Notes: a model not told the origin generated them from the letters alone. Positions 11,346 through 26,263 are shown, numbered from the stretch's first letter. The stretch is DNA of 64,000 nt from Capitulum mitella (GCA_030062745.1 CP099839.1:6991115-7055114); one strand, 5' to 3'. Numbers and translations: made by a program.

Positions 11346-14300
11346 GGCGTTAAGCGACTCTCAGGTATAAGGTCGACCGAGCGACGCCTGGACTCTTCCA
11401 GGCTCGGCTGTTGCCTGCTAAATTACTTGGTAGGTTCTGTCGACGGGTTATTTTCGCGGTATGGAATGCTTCAAAATGTACATAGGTAGAAAGGAGTAGT
11501 CTGGTTTGCGAATCCAAAGGTACAATTGGAAAAATATTTGGCGTTTGTTAGAAATAAGATTAATAACGTTCTTGTGATCATTGACATTGTTTACAGTGGC
11601 ATGTAAAATATGGCATGTAAAATATGGCATGGCATGTACTTTCAGGCTTGATATGTCATAGCATAACTAACTGCGCTGGATGAGAACTACAGATACGACT
11701 GCGAGTCTGAAAATTTTCACATTGTATTGTTATTTTATTGTGCTTTGTCCGTCCGCTAACCATCGTTTTTCATCCGGATGCAAACTGTATGTCACGGGGT
11801 TTCATTGAATGTGCTGCTTTGAAATACGGTAAGAGTGAGTATAAAACAATGGCCTGGCTGGTATTAATAATGCAAGCCAGTATCTTAATAAATCAAGCCA
11901 TAATTTTTTTTGTTCTGTGCATACAAAGATTAAGCCACCAAAACTGCAGCAATCAATCATGGTATGGTCATGTGTTGTTGCAGCATGGTACGGTTGGCAT
12001 TTTGTCCACATTTTGATAACGTTGCCGATAGTTTCCGAGCACTGTGACGACTGGCTGCAGGAAGCTGGTTATCGCAGACAAAATTCAATTGCAGTAAAAC
12101 AAGGTTCCGTTCGATAAAGTGGCGGCCATTGCACGTTACACAGTTATGCTCCTTTCCCTTTTTCGGTCCTGAAATTTTTGGCCCCATTTTTACTTTCTCT
12201 TCATCAAACTTTTCATTTGAAACTAGTTGGAATTCTAATGGGCAGCAACGAACCTGAACATAGGAACTCAATTCCCAAATGATGACATGTTTTCCCTATA
12301 ATTTTCCCACTTTCATAGCACAGAGTGATGAGTGATTGCTTCACTATCAAAATCATAAGCCACCGTAAATATTTACATGTTTACCATGTTTGAGGTATGG
12401 CGTTATAATGTCAAAATGGACGGCGTAGGGTCTTTTAAATATAAATATAGTGTATAGTATATAAATAAAGCGTCTTTTTAGTATAAAAACTGGACGTCCT
12501 TTTCCTTATCTTACATACGTCGCTGCCATAGTATTGTTGATGCTGTCATTACTGTAGACAGCTAGGCAGATGCCTTTCTCATATCGATATGCTGAACTGA
12601 AATGATTATGAGGTGAATGCCAACATGCAGTAATACAAACCCTTTTCATCTGTTCAGTTGCGCATCCCAGTCACTTCCGTAACACTTGCACTGGAAACCC
12701 GCCCAGCTTGAGGGTAGCCAGGAGGATTTTTGAGCACCAAATCCACAGACGAGTTAAGTCTTTTTATTTGGCCAAAGACGGATATTAGACAACAGTTACT
12801 ACCAAGAGGTAAAAGCAGAACGATAATTACTTGGGCAAACTGCACGACACGAATGTAGGAAAATTCTTTCTTGAATGTGTTTCTGGACTTTTTCTAGCAG
12901 ACCTCTTTAAATGACCAAGATGTGGAAAGCCCACATATCACTCCATTCCACGTCGCCTCACTCACGTCTGAAACTGACTTGATCTTTACCACTCATGTTT
13001 GAAATGGTTAGGGAAGATGCCGTCAGACTTCATTTTCTAAATAAAGCAAAATGCTATCGCGTCGGTTTGCCAGACGTATAGTAAGACACATTTCCTACGT
13101 GTGAGACGAACTGGCTGGATCACCACATGTCAGCCATATGAGATGTTTTTGATGAACTCGTATAATAAAAAATCGTTCTAGCCTTCCAACCACAGATTAG
13201 TTTCATTAGTTTTTCCAATGCATTTCTCCGAGTGATTTTTGAACGTTTGCGTTGAAATGACGCCGCTGTTTTCAAAGAACGAGCAGGGGTCAGTCATTTA
13301 CAGTCGATTTCTGTGAATGGTTTGGGGAGCCTGAGCCGAGAGCCCGACAGTTGAAGAACCTATGTTAGTATTTCGCATCTGAAACATTGGAACTTTCAAC
13401 ATTACACGCGCCCTTGATTTGTTTCGCTGTCATTACTAGATGGTTCAAAAACATGCATGGGAAAATAGGTCTAAGAGTGAAAAAATTACTCCCGGAATAG
13501 ATATGTTGGAGAAAGACATTGCAAGTTGACACAATGAAAATGCAACTACATAAAATTTAAAGAACAGAGATGCCCATTAGTGGAAATTTCATGATTTTTT
13601 ACCCGGTAGTTACTGCCTTATTAGCCTCCAGAAGCTGTCATGGTCGGGCCGGGCTGCTCGGTGTAATTGTTTTTTTTACGTGAAAAGGCTCGGTTTGAAA
13701 AAACACTCAGCTTTCGACCTCGCTCGTACTTACGGCTACTTATCTTTGAATTCTTCCTTTTCCGTATCAAAATTGACATGAAATATTGGGGGGAGGGCCA
13801 TAAGCTTTGGAAGGGGCCAGACTGACAATGGAAATCCACTGCCCCTGGAAAAGAATGTCAGTTGACACCCCTGAGATTGAGTGCACTCCAGCCATATGTG
13901 GGATTAAGTAAGTACTTCGCAAGATGGTGTGGGAAATAGTTACCCATTTGAATGTCCTTGTTTACCCCGGTTTGCGCGGCAATAGTTTTCTTATGCGTCT
14001 TCATGAGCTGGCAGCGAATTATCTTTTGAGTTGATTGACGAAGTTGATAAAAGACTGCTATGTCACGCTGCATGCAGTACAATAAGGGAAACTTTAATAC
14101 TAGCGATTTTTAGTCAGTGTAATTAATACACAAAATTCAGACTGCAACGAAGCGAGCCAGGGTACAATGGTGCACACAACTGCTTCTGGTGTTACGATAT
14201 GTGGGTCGGGAACACCCATTGTCCGCTGTAAAGTGAAATAATTTTTAGAGCCTTTCATGATAACGGTAATCCCGGAGACTGTCTGTGAGGTGGTCCTTTT

Positions 14301-17300
14301 GTGTTCCGTTTGTTTTCCCTCTTTTGTTACTCTTTTTCATAAACAAAGCACACCATTTTCAAGTCACCTGGATTATTCAACCAACGGTCTTCGAGCTTCT
14401 CAACACTTTGCGAAGCCGTTCCGCATTGAATTAAAAGCAAATATTGCATATTGCCACCAAACCAAATTTTATGAGTAATCCACCAGTGTGGTGCGCTAGC
14501 AGATTTACTTTTAATTTTATTTCAAATCTATGTAAAGTGCAATGGGAACGCGGAACAGAGGGTTTCTGACTGCGAATATATTTCATCACTGCCTTATGAG
14601 ATAGCATGGTCCCTCGATGCAGCCATCTTGGATTGCACATAAAATTTTAGTGCGCCTGGGAGGCATTTTTATTTTAGCCAATCAGAGTCGTTGGTTGCGT
14701 CCACACGCAACACTGCGTCGTAAAGGCGACATAAAACCCAACTATACTTTTATCTGTGATGCCCGTTCCCCCAGCCATTTCAGCTTTATCTTGGATTTCG
14801 TCGAGGAGGTGACACTGGCGGGAGTTGGTCCGAAATGCTGCATCTGTCGTCGTAAATTCCCGTAGAGAGAAAACACGCAAGAGGGAAAGTTTCCAAATCG
14901 GGAATTTTTTGTCATAAATCTTTTCAAAGTGACTTTTATTTGATGATCGCGCCCTGGGTGTATATTGCGCAAGACACTGAAATCAATGGCAACCCAGCTG
15001 AAAGGCGTTAAGCAGCCAGAGTAAAGCATTTCAAACAGTCGTGAGGTGTTCGTGAGATTTCTCGCAGTTTTTCCCGCCATGCCAGCTAACCATGCGTAAA
15101 ATGCTTGATGGGCTATACCTCAAAGGGTTCGGTTCGCACCTGGAAATAGGCGTGCTAGACTGCCTTATTGACGGGACAAACTCGGTGGCACTTTATTTAA
15201 CTGTGGGAACAAACCAAATGTTATTTCTCAGCATCACGACACAGTGACGCCGGGTACCTGAAACCTCAAAGGAAACCGCGCGTGCTCCGTGCAAAAATAA
15301 TGACACTCCCGAGCCTGTCATTTGCGGTGTGTGATTCGCTAATCGCGCATTTACGGAGACGGTGTTTGAACCCAGCAGCACACCCGCGGCGTTAGTCGTT
15401 TTCGTTCATGTTATTCGTGACGCCTGCCATGCAACGGACGTTAGACCAAAACGCCAACGAGCCGAGGAACGGCAGCTAATGATAGCCAAATCGAAAATTA
15501 TGGTCAACACCATACTTATTGGTAAATATCCGGTTATTTAAATTGGCCACAGAGCACTCATTAATATCTGTAATCACCTTTGCCTTTCGACGCATGCCAT
15601 GACGTGCCTGCCTAACACAAGACAAAGTCTGGTCTGGAAATAAAAAGTGTCGTGGTGTCGTTCTGTGCAGAATCACAGAATACAGCGTGTGGCTGAGCTG
15701 CAGCATGGATCAAGGTGTCTCGTTCAGGAGAGGAACCGACGACAGTGTCTGCGTGAGCTACACAGCGAACCACTGCGTGTCTTTTGGCTGCATAGAGAAC
15801 CTGAATCAAAGTGGCTTTCTGATCGGCGACGCACATCACTTCAAAAAGACTGCAACGGATAAAATAGAAATGCGCAGAAAAGTAAAAATCAGACTATGTT
15901 ATTTTTGTACCTCCGTCAAGCGTTCATAGAAGAAACGTTTGAAAAGAGCGTACAGAGCGTTTCATGCTTTTTTCCACTTTGTGTATCCGCCACTGAGGAG
16001 TAGGTGACCAGGAATGCTCCCTTTCCGACCCACTGCGACACAAAGCATCTTAAGTCGGAACCCAAAGTTGTGAGAATAACTTGTATAGCCCCTTTTTCCC
16101 ATACTTGGCTTACACTAAACCCTGTATACTGAAGTCTGAGGCCTTTATCACAGACGTTTCAAACGTTTCCAGACACGAGGCCGGAGCAATGAAAAAAATC
16201 CTTTCTTTCCGTATTTGACCACCAAATGAGACCCTTCGAGATCGTACCTTCCTTCGCTCCGGTTCGGGTCAGGTGTAAGAGCGAAACGAAGGTTTGAAGT
16301 TTGCCGGGCAGTGGCCGTACTAACGGCAACTTTATTTCGGAAAAGTGGAAACGACCTCATCTTTTTGGTGTTTGGAACGTTGGGTGCTTTACGTTAAGGT
16401 TACTGGTTGGACTTTTTTCTTATCGGCATCCTAATTCATTTTACAATGAAGAAACATGCATCTTCTGCGAATATAAAGATATCTTGAAATGACACAAGTT
16501 ACAACAAGCCGACACATCGAAGAGTGGCTTAGAGCTGTTCAGGCTAACTTTCTCAAGATAGCCCAAACCAGCGCTGCCAGATAAACGACGTGGTCTCAGA
16601 CAACCGCTGTGATTTTTATACATGTCTCAGGGGTACCAACAAATTCGTATTGACATCCAGACAGTGACCCAGACCTAAGGTATCAGGAGTAGTCTTGATA
16701 ACGTTTAACCGACCAACTTTTCCCTTCCTTTGTCTTGTCCGGAGTCAGAGCATTCGGGAACATGTAAATGTGACGTTTTGTGTGCACATCTTAACACAAT
16801 TTGGTTCAATCTGTTTTTGCTTATTGCATGAAACTTCACCACCAGCGACAGCCACGCTCATTTTTCCGTCTTTGTTTATACCTTGGAATATCCATCGCTG
16901 ATCTTGAAGTTCTTCAGAACGCATTCCTAAAAAGAAATATTTCAAGGCTCGGAAATGGTCACTTGGTTCGACGAGGAGCGCACAGTTGGTATATGAATCA
17001 GAAATCCAGAATCATATGCGTTAACTATCCAGATGGGACGAGAAAGCTGACATGCCGTTGAATCTGCCCTTCGTACCAGCTGTTAGAACAGGCGGGACGG
17101 TTTTTTGGGACAAACTAATGCGCGAGTTGCTGACAGGTAAAAAATTTGTTCCTTGACTGTGAGAAGTAAATGGAACAGAGAACTGTAGTCAAATGCATTC
17201 TATCACTATGCATTTAACAACACTTAGTTCCGTAACGTTGTTTGTAAACGCTGTTTTCATGCCCAACTCTGTATCTCTGACATCGAATGACCGCTACTCA

Positions 17301-19236
17301 TAAGACGTCGTCTATCAACAATGTTGTCATTTGCCAAGCACACTGTAAAATTGTATAAATGTTTTGGAGTGCTGACCTCAACATTACAAGCACACGACAC
17401 AATTGGTTCATACGAGGTCACAATTTCACAAACCAACTCACTTATCAAAAATACTCGTCACAGATGTTCAAGAGACGCGGCACGAACTGCTATGTGACAG
17501 TTGCTGTCAGGAGCTCACGGAACTCACATTCTGACGTTTTTTCCAATCCATTTTTCTGACTGCGAGCAAAGCTGTAAGGCGAATATGTCGTACTTGAACT
17601 ATTTAGAAACAAATAAAACATTTAACAGGTCAGTCCGCTACAGCCCGGTCAGACCACGACCGCGACCGGCCCGCCAGCCCTGTAACATCGCAGGTAATTG
17701 GCATTGAATCGCGCGAATTTCGCCGTAAAATAGTCCAATTTCTTTAAAATTCTGCACTTCGATTCACAATGCATTGGTCTCAAGTTTTCCTTTTTTGTTT
17801 GCCAATGACCACTTGATTCTTCTACGGCGTGTTTTAAACTGACCCAAACAACAAAGGCGATCGTAATATTCAAGTTTATAGTTATTTTCAACTTACAACT
17901 TTTTTCTACTCCAGAATACTGAAATATGTCTGATGGCCATCTGTTTGCATTGCGAAAAACCCTAGCCTCGTCCTCGCATCGGCCACTGGAGCTGGGAAGA
18001 TCCTAAATGCTTCAAACCTTTTGAAGAATTTCGTCGCTTTCTGTTTGTTGCCTGGTTCAGATGACGTAAGATCAAACTGATGACTCACGGAGCTCCTTAA
18101 TCCTTCTTTCACGTGATGCAAACGTTCCACAGGTTTCGGCACGTACATTTCGGTACGCGCATAGAGACACATCTCTTTTTGCGTGTTCGCACAAAAGGGC
18201 CGTCTGTTCACGATAACCAAGTGGACAAACACACAGTGATTGTACCAACCCAAACATCCAAACGTCCACATTCACCATCCGTTTATCCGCATTTATCGCC
18301 AGACAATTGAAAGAAATGCTTGCCAACGAGAGCACACATGCGCGTTACCAACTGGCATGGGTTTTAAATCTGCGTCTTTGTGTTATTGTTGTAAAGTAGT
18401 CGTGGATCTCAAACAGGAAATATTTTACAAACATCTTGTGCCAACGCAGCTAAAATCGAAAGAAATCTGAAAACCACTTTGCAGTAAACCGGTACCCCGA
18501 CAGAACCGGCGATATTAAGGCCTTTGATCGTCCATTTTCTTCGTTTTCAGAGCTGCTCCAGCCATCGTGAGAGTCGGCACTTTCTCCATTCCGGATGTCG
18601 TCCAGAAGAACGGGAAACCAGCCAATCACGTCGCTCCTCTGCCGATAAACCCGACCGGGTGCTCCGGGGGAGATTTATGCTCGCCAGGCTAACGGAAAAC
18701 CGGGACACTTTAGGGGCTCGGCATAAATTTACGATGGTAATAAACAGCCAAGATAAGCTTTTGGTTTTTCCCTTCGGCTGTCAATTTGAAAACGCGTAGA
18801 TGGCGTGTTTTCACGCTCCAGCAGCAAGCAGCATGGCGGCGTCCTGCTTGGCAGTGAGTTACTATCATTGTGAGAGTGTCTGTGCTAAGTATCGGGAAGT
18901 GAACAAAAACAGCGCCAGCTCTCTATTTTGTGCAGCTCTTTTTTATTCTGAAGGCCTGAAGAATTATCCAGAATCAAAGCACTTCGATTTATTCCCTGTT
19001 TTGCAACAGTTGCTTTTCTATATCACTGCAAATGCACCAATTCATCCTTCCTCCCATACATCTTTGAATTAAAAAAATCTCTTTATTGCAAGTAAGCCGC
19101 CCAAAGACCTGTCCACGCAGCATCACACAATTTTTAGAGCATGAATATCAGTAGCCATTGCGCACCTACAACGTGCATGCAACACCATGGACGAATTAAA
19201 TTTCGTTAGTTGTCCAGTCTCCCGACTTTTTATGAA
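11346..19236. other. Gene desert
   Basis: AT-rich DNA with no supported gene. Many open frames of 60-120 codons occur on both strands, as expected by chance at this length; none has a recognisable domain or paired splice sites. Small items are a 14-bp direct duplication at 11598-11625 and a possible mariner-like scrap at 11917-12040. Confidence 0.55.
11917..12040 (+). pseudogene. Possible Tc1/mariner transposase scrap
   Basis: The plus-strand translation contains KPPKLQQSIMVWSCV, which resembles the S(I/V)MVWG(C/A) core of Tc1/mariner transposases; the residues that follow do not clearly match. No flanking inverted repeats or further transposase blocks are seen. It could easily be a chance match. 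Confidence 0.25.
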
Positions 19237-20415
19237 TTAACCCGCGCACGACCGTGGATTGGCGACGATCACGCCCGACTGCGGGCGGGGGGGGGGGGCA
19301 GTTGACTGCCGCCCTCTAACTCACGACCGGTTGATCGCACGATAAAAATAAGCACACCGTTGGAAAGCTCGTGACGAGTAGAGCTCGAAACTGGTCCCAT
19401 TTTTAGTTTCAGACAATATGTAAGCGGTTTACGTCCTATATATGCTTTCTCCTAGCCGACTGCATGAGACCCAGAAACGGCCTGAATCTCAAGGGCTGTG
19501 ACTCATAACGTATAGATAAAGACACCAACGCACAAGAAAGGTTCGCAGATGCCGATATACGTCTAATTTCTCAGATTTGTTCAATATATACGCCGAAACG
19601 TTGAGTTAAAAACACGCCAAGTTTCACACCGGTTGTCGGTGGGCGCCGCAGCCATACGTAGTAAGAAATTAACGGAAACTAATTTTAGCGTTCCTTTATT
19701 TTCGCGACATAAGCCTATCCATGTAAATTTTATTGATCTTAGTTAGTGGTTCTTGTGATAGTTTCCCATGCTTAAATTTTGCAAAAATTCATTAGTTACC
19801 AATCTACACAACTAGCGGAGCTTTATTCACGAGGGCCTGTTTATTTCCAAAATATGCAATTTTTTAAACTTTCTGAGGTTATTGGCATCACTTACATTTG
19901 TGCAAGCCAGTTCTGCCATTTTCTACCCATTCTGAGTAATTCATCGTCGATTTTGACGGATTTTGGCTCAACATTTTTGGCTCAGGTCAATCAAGTTTTT
20001 GCCCATTGCGCTAGATGCCTGTTTCATTCCACACCAAAAATGCTATGAAAATCCCGCCTATTTCCAAAAAAAGGACTAGTCTCATAATAATGTTGATATT
20101 AGGTTAATAACCCTGATAATTCATATAAAATATTAATTGCATCTATCAACATCCTTAATCCCTGAAAGTATTATAGTGATATCTTGTTTTCCGAAAAAGT
20201 TACAGGGCGCTAAACTTTTTTGGACATGGGTCCGTTTGACCTAATCTAGGCCAGACATCTGACTTGACCTGCAGTCAAAACTTTGACACGAGGTGTAAAA
20301 ATGATCAAGCAAAAGGTATACGAAGTTTCGTGGCGCTGTGTTTATTTGCTTTCTCGCAATCCTAGTAAAAACCTCAGGGGGGCGGTCAACCGTCCCCCAG
20401 TAGAGTGCGAGTTAA
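19237..20415. mobile_element. TTAA-bounded element with hairpin ends (copy 1)
   Basis: TTAA lies at 19237-19240 and 20412-20415. Reading inward, the ends are TTAACCCGCGCACGACC and, on the other strand, TTAACTCGCACTCTACT, which agree at most positions. Each end has a subterminal hairpin: GGCAGT-TG-ACTGCC at 19297-19310 after a long G run, and GGGGGGCGG-TCAA-CCGTCCCCC at 20377-20398 (one G-T pair). Both hairpin centres contain GTTGAC or its complement. The interior is non-coding and includes TGACCT words near 20239-20272. The TTAA target is that of piggyBac elements, so I call it a piggyBac-like non-autonomous element. Total length is about 1.18 kb. Confidence 0.6.
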
Positions 20416-23400
20416 TAAAAAAACTAAAAAAATCACATGACAGCATCAGCAAAGCTCTTCTCGGTCCTCCTGGTTTACATTTCAGCTGACATGCCGCCAA
20501 ACGTTTCAAGACGCTACGCATGCGTGTTGTCCCAAAGGGATCTCGAGTTCAAGAGCTTTTGGATGCGTGGTTGAGTATATTCAGAAATTACTTACCTGGC
20601 GATACTCGTGGGAAAATCGGCGCGATTTGCGTGTCTCAGGGTGACAAGTAACTTTGATCCCAAGCTCGTCAGACACGCGCCCGCAACGTTTGACCATGGT
20701 ATGCAAAAAGCAACAGACCGCCAGTAAAGCATGCGATGGCTCGAAATGCTGCGTCGAACAGCGAGCTTCTCCTGATATTAATTCTTAACTGCTTCTGGAC
20801 GGAGAACGTCACGAAGTCAAGCCTGATAAATATATGCTTTTTGAACAAAGGCGACCGCAAATCTTCCCGCAATTTTACTTCTTTCCGAGACGACAAACGT
20901 TAAAAAACTTGTGTTTTGCACATCAGCTCATATTTTATCACATACTCATGTTTTCAAGCAGGGCACAAAGTTGCAAATTATTTGATACATCCAACCAGCG
21001 AAAGCTCACGGAACAAAACGCTTTCAGCAGTTTGTCACAAAATAGATATCTGGGACCAACATAGCTAGGGTATGATTTCTTGCTTTAAAGAGAACACTGA
21101 TACATGGGCTATGGGCATGTATCATATGCGCACAGAAAAACAGATATGGGCACAGAAACGACGTGCTAGGCGTACGAGAGTTGTCTTAAAACACGTTCCA
21201 GATATTTGCTCTTGTCGCCATCCACTGTACTATGGACGTCAAGGCCCACATGATCCTTGCCAACAGCCTTTCCTTGGCCTCTGTGTTTCAAGCCCGAGCA
21301 CCTGCGTTTTTACACATTCACTAACATCATAGGCTTTCCAGCAAAAGTGATCAATGCAAATTGCCAAGGAAAAAAGATGAGCGATGACGCTAGATATGTA
21401 AATGGACTTGTCGTTTGCTCAGGCATGCACAGTCACTGTGTATGTGTATGTCTGCCTGTGTCGGGAAACCGCTGGTATTCGCGATGACATTCTGGATAAA
21501 AATAATCTGTAAGATTACACGTGTCCTTCGGTGTCTTCGTGATCCGCTTTGGTAGCCCAAGCCGAGTCTTAAACGTAGAAAAAGAGATGCACACTGCGCA
21601 GAGAAATGAACGTGTATTTTTGCTTAATGCTATTTACACATACACATAAACAGCTTTTATTTTTAAATCAAACGCTGGAATAGCGATGGCGTAACTTATC
21701 ACGATGAATATCGCTGTTAAGGCAATAGGTACGGGCAAGATATGGACAAGTACTTCATTGCAGGGCAAGTACTTCATCGTCTCGTTGTAGCCCACCACTG
21801 CGCCTGTCACTGACCGCGTCCTTGCGAAGAAGCCGCGGCTCCCTTGCAACATTCACGACCGTCATTAAGTGCCCCGGAAATTCCGCGACCTCAGCGGGTT
21901 GTGCGGGCCTGGTATCTCTCAGCCGAGTGAGTATTGCCGTTTCGCCCACGCATCCGGCAGCCTCGCCCGCTCCGATCTGTACCTGACACAACAGGGAGTG
22001 ATGAAAAGGAATAGAAGGTAAGAGCGAATATTCAAAGGGCATGGATGCATTTGGTACTCTATTACCGGCCCGTAACGAGCTAGCACAAGCGTATGCATAA
22101 GGACAGGAGCAGTCCAGAGCAGCTGCAGGAGGATGTGAGAGGTCAATTGGCCCTCTTCTTTAAAGTCTAATTCGTTATTTCACCAGTAATTGAATTTTGT
22201 GACAAATATCTTTCCAAATTCCGATGCAGAATTTATCTTCTTAATCTCCCACACCAAGACAATTCTTATTTCACAAGTCTGAGGGAGTTTTGTAGCTTTT
22301 CACGGAGCTGCAATATCTAACATGTAATATGCAATATAGCTATATGTAATTCTCAAATTTAGCATTACACCCATGGGAGATGTTTGCAAGAAAATGACTT
22401 TTATTTTTAGATTTAAATTCAAATTAAGGGCTAAATTTAAAGAAATTAGAACCTCAAACAATTTTTTATAATTATACGCTCACGGGATTCACTGCTTCAC
22501 TTTTGCGTGTGAGAATGATCCCTGGGTGTTTGGAGCCGAGGACTGGGAAGCAGGTGAATGGCATGGTGGAAAAATAATGGAATTTGTGATATGGACATTT
22601 GAGACTTGGCATGTTTTTCTTACTAACACACAGGTTTGGTACAAAGCGACAATGTGTTCATGTTTTAACGGCCAAAAAACAATATAGTGCCTAGCATTGG
22701 TTTCAGGGTGGCATGGGCTTTATATTAATGTCTTGGGTTGGGTCCAGCCAACAGGAAAATGGCTCTTGATGCATTTGGCTTCACACATGTTGAACAAAAG
22801 GGTGTCAGGAACAGGTAAACAACGAATAAATGGCTTGACTCTGTAATAAGATGGCAGTGAATATAATATATCAACAATTCTTGCAAAATACCAACATAGA
22901 AAATACCGGATTAAGTTTACTAAATAACATCTGTGCAGATGCTGCCATTCTCTTCATTGACTTGGAAGTGGAATCCTCCCTGTGGCGGAGCCCCGACACA
23001 CATGGAGGTGATTCCTTCCACCCAGCGCAGTTGGACTTACATGAACGCAAAGGCAAATGGAGGACATGCCTTCGGGTTCCTGCGGCTATGTGGCCATTTG
23101 AGAGCGGGACACTTTGCTTTGATCCTGGTGTGTGGCATGCATTTTATTTGGACCGTAACGTCTCAGTCGTTGTTTTTACGTGCATTTGGGGCAGGGCATG
23201 AGAACTGAAAAATCGCACACGTAATTTTTTATGCTTTTCATTGTCTCTGATCTTTCATGTTTTTTTTTGTTCTTGTATTTGGGTTGCTTTACATGCTCAT
23301 TTATCCTGTAACGTTTCATGTGAAATCGGCATTCTCGCATGGCATAATCCTTTTCCCCAATATTCCGTCAAAGCACAGATCCAGGAGCAGCCATCTATAT

Positions 23401-24599
23401 CAGACTAAGAAATCGTGTCCGTGTGGGAAGAGCACACCACACAACAGCCATGCTATGTCATCGATATGCAACTGTAGAGAGTATCCTAATGAGTAATACT
23501 ACATGCTTCCTGTTTTCTACGCGAACTGCATTTGTTGGCCGAGGTCAAACTATGCGACTCACATGTGGTCCACGAGCTTCCAGGTGGTACTCCCGTGGTA
23601 CACCAGTTCATAAAGCACCAGTAGCGGTTGTTCATTAGGGATCTGCAGTTCGAATGGAGGCGGGTGCAGCTAAATATGGCCTGGTTGTCTACTCGCCGAG
23701 TTACACCTGCAGGGCCAGTCGGTGGTCAGATATGTCACTCTGTCAGGACTCTTGCGCAGCCCCATAATAAATAGCCACACCCATTCCGACGCCAGCGAAA
23801 ACGGCACAACTATTCACCGAGGCTGGCGGGAATATAGGCTGATGCCATGGTTAAAAAATGCATGAAGCTTACGTGGAGAGACTTGTATTTGACAAAGCAA
23901 GGTTAGGTTGAGTCTAAAGCAAAAATAAAACTACAGAGACACGCTTGAAATAGCTGAAAGACGAAGCCTTAAGCGAAGAGGCCTGCGCATTTCAACTGGC
24001 ACACTGCCAGTAAGACTCCACGGACAGAGATTGGGTACAAGACCGCTTTCTCTCGGGAACCCAAATGCATCGTCCACCACATGACTGCATTTGCTTTCTT
24101 CCGTTGCTAGACTTTCACTCGGTCGCAAAAGTTTATTGCAGCAAGGATGTGCAACAGCGAGATAATGCCCTCCGTCTGAGACGTTAAAGTGGAGGATTGC
24201 GGGTGTCTTGGAAAATCGAACAAAAATGATAATTTGCCTTATTCATTCCGCAGCTGTTACATCCGCGTTCATGAAGAAGTCTGAGCGGACACCGTAACAT
24301 GATAAACTGTGATCTGACAAGGTATCACCAGTGCGGAGAGGTTCCACATCACAGTTATGTTGGACACTCGACAGAATAGTCAGCTGTGCCTCGACCATCC
24401 CCACTGAGGGTCACACCACGACGCAGCATCTCGACAAGTCTCTCCCAGACGCTGGAATGAGGTGAATCGACACGCATTCCCGTCGTCATGTGGCGAGGAA
24501 TGGGGACACCGGTGCCGGACAGTTCCATCCAGGGACCGGCCGCACTGCGCTCCGAACTTGAGCGAGCCAGGCAGCGCAATTACGCTTAATTTGTCGTCA
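20416..24599. other. Intergenic, no gene recognised
   Basis: AT-rich. Open frames such as 22851-23201 (plus, 116 codons) have no domain I recognise and no plausible flanking splice pair, so I leave them uncalled. Confidence 0.5.
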
Positions 24600-24915
24600 A
24601 CGTCACGACTAATGCCGAGAGCACTCCGCAATCATAGCCTCAGCCCAGCTCACGTCACCTGTGGCGCCCCTCGGCAGCGGGCGCGACTTGGTCGGCGGCG
24701 GCCGTAACCGGCTGCTGGTCAGCGGGCTCTCTACCTCAGAGGTAACGAGCGCCGTCCTGTCGGTGGCCAGCGGCTCGGCCCCACGAGGGTTCGCAGCATT
24801 GCCGGCCGGCCGCGGCGGGCCCGGCACCGCGCGGCCCGCACGGCTCCTGTTGGCTCTCCGCCCGCCTCCGCCGCCGGGGTCTGACCGTGGCACGGCCGGC
24901 GCTGAATGTCTGCAG
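24600..24915. promoter_or_regulatory. CpG-rich island
   Basis: About 300 bp of very GC-rich, CpG-dense sequence between AT-rich flanks. The open frames across it on both strands follow from GC content. It could be a promoter of an unrecognised non-coding transcript or a regulatory element. No initiator or coding signature is visible. Confidence 0.35.
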
Positions 24916-25875
24916 CAACAGCAGCGGTATCGCCAACACCTACCGAAGATAAAAGTTAGTCCTCTTTCTACAATTTCAGCGATCCGGGTGAGGACACGGA
25001 AGGGATCACTGAAATATGTGCATCAGTATGAGCAGGTGAATATCTTGCTGGACTGATAGGGTAGCTACCGTTTGAGGCAGCTGTTATTTTCGTTCCATGC
25101 TGCAATGTGTGGCGTATGCTAAAATTATTGACATTAAATGTGATGACCGAGCTGTCTGCTGCAGTTCTTTTAGTTTGGACTAAGCGAACCTATGGTCAGG
25201 TACACGGAGTAATGAATTCTGCTTACCGCGCGAACATGGTGCCACGTTTAGTTACAACGAAAATGTTGCGCAGGATGAAGGCACTGAAATTTTACGAACA
25301 CGTTCAAACCTACGAGTATGTTGTTGAAGGGCCCGGAAGTGCACAATGGTAAGGTAGGGCCTTCATTCGTGATCTAGTTACTACAATGCAAGAAACATCG
25401 TGCGACTTTACTTTTCCTAGAATGGGTCTAGTCACATTGGCCGTTTTCACGACGACTGCACATAAAACCCAGTATGAGCAGGTGAATATCTTGCTGGAAA
25501 CACAAGACATTGTCCCTTAAATTAAGTTATATTAAAATTTGGACTAGAATTACATATGAGATAGCATTTAGAAGAATAGACCAGGTTCAGAACAAAGGGG
25601 CATCGAAAAATTATTATTTTGTCAAAGAGTATCAGGTATGCAGGGTTTTTTATATGGAAATTTAAGATGTCATATTGGTGCCTATGTCGATTACAGCTGA
25701 ACCAATATCCCATTATTTAGGCTAATTTAGACGAGATATTATACATGGTAGTCTGTCGGAAATCTACTGTATAATTTAGAGACGAAGAAGCAGCTTTAGT
25801 GTCCAGGAAGGCAAGCACACGAAGTAAGATGAATAACAGCACTGTAACAGGATGTTTTTCAAATGAAAGGTTTTG
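24916..25875. other. Intergenic, nothing recognised
   Basis: AT-rich. A short string, AGTATGAGCAGGTGAATATC, occurs twice (about 25025 and 25472), suggesting a small local duplication. No gene is seen. Confidence 0.5.
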
Positions 25876-26263
25876 TTAACACTTGCACCGGCGCAGTGGC
25901 CGGTCAGATATACCACGCTCGGGTGGGGTCAGTTTGACCCCTCTAGGGTATCGGAAATTAACGAAGCTAGCGCCAGGAAATTTACAGGGTAGATGTAGCC
26001 CTAAAGACGAATTCTCTTGTATACATAACTCTCTTTTCCAAATTGTGGCCTTCAAGGTCAAATGAGGTCAAAGAGGCTTAAATTTGGTGCGGCTTGGTAG
26101 ACTTTCGCTGGTACCGCGAAAACCGTTGATCTCAGCGCAAAATTTATAACTCCAGTTTCGTCCGGCACAAAGCACTGCACTAGATGATATAAAGTTTACA
26201 ACATTTGACTCTGTACGCATGCTTAAAGTCCTGCTTTACCTCACCATAACATAACATAACACC
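25876..26263 (+). repeat. TTAA-element end with perfect hairpin
   Basis: TTAA at 25876-25879 is followed by ACACTTGCACCGGCGCAG and then a perfect hairpin, GGGGTCA-GTT-TGACCCC, at 25925-25941. AGGTCA words follow near 26055-26070. This matches one end of the TTAA-bounded family. The opposite end is not seen; the piggyBac element begins at 26268 and may have interrupted or replaced it. Confidence 0.5.

Noticed and set aside
16115..16145. GTATACTGAAG string resembling mir-iab-4/iab-8
   Set aside because: Only one short arm is present; the neighbouring DNA has no complementary arm, so no hairpin forms.
24661..25056. 131-codon plus-strand open frame in a CpG island
   Set aside because: Composition-driven (Gly/Arg/Pro/Ala) with competing frames on the opposite strand; no homology recognised.
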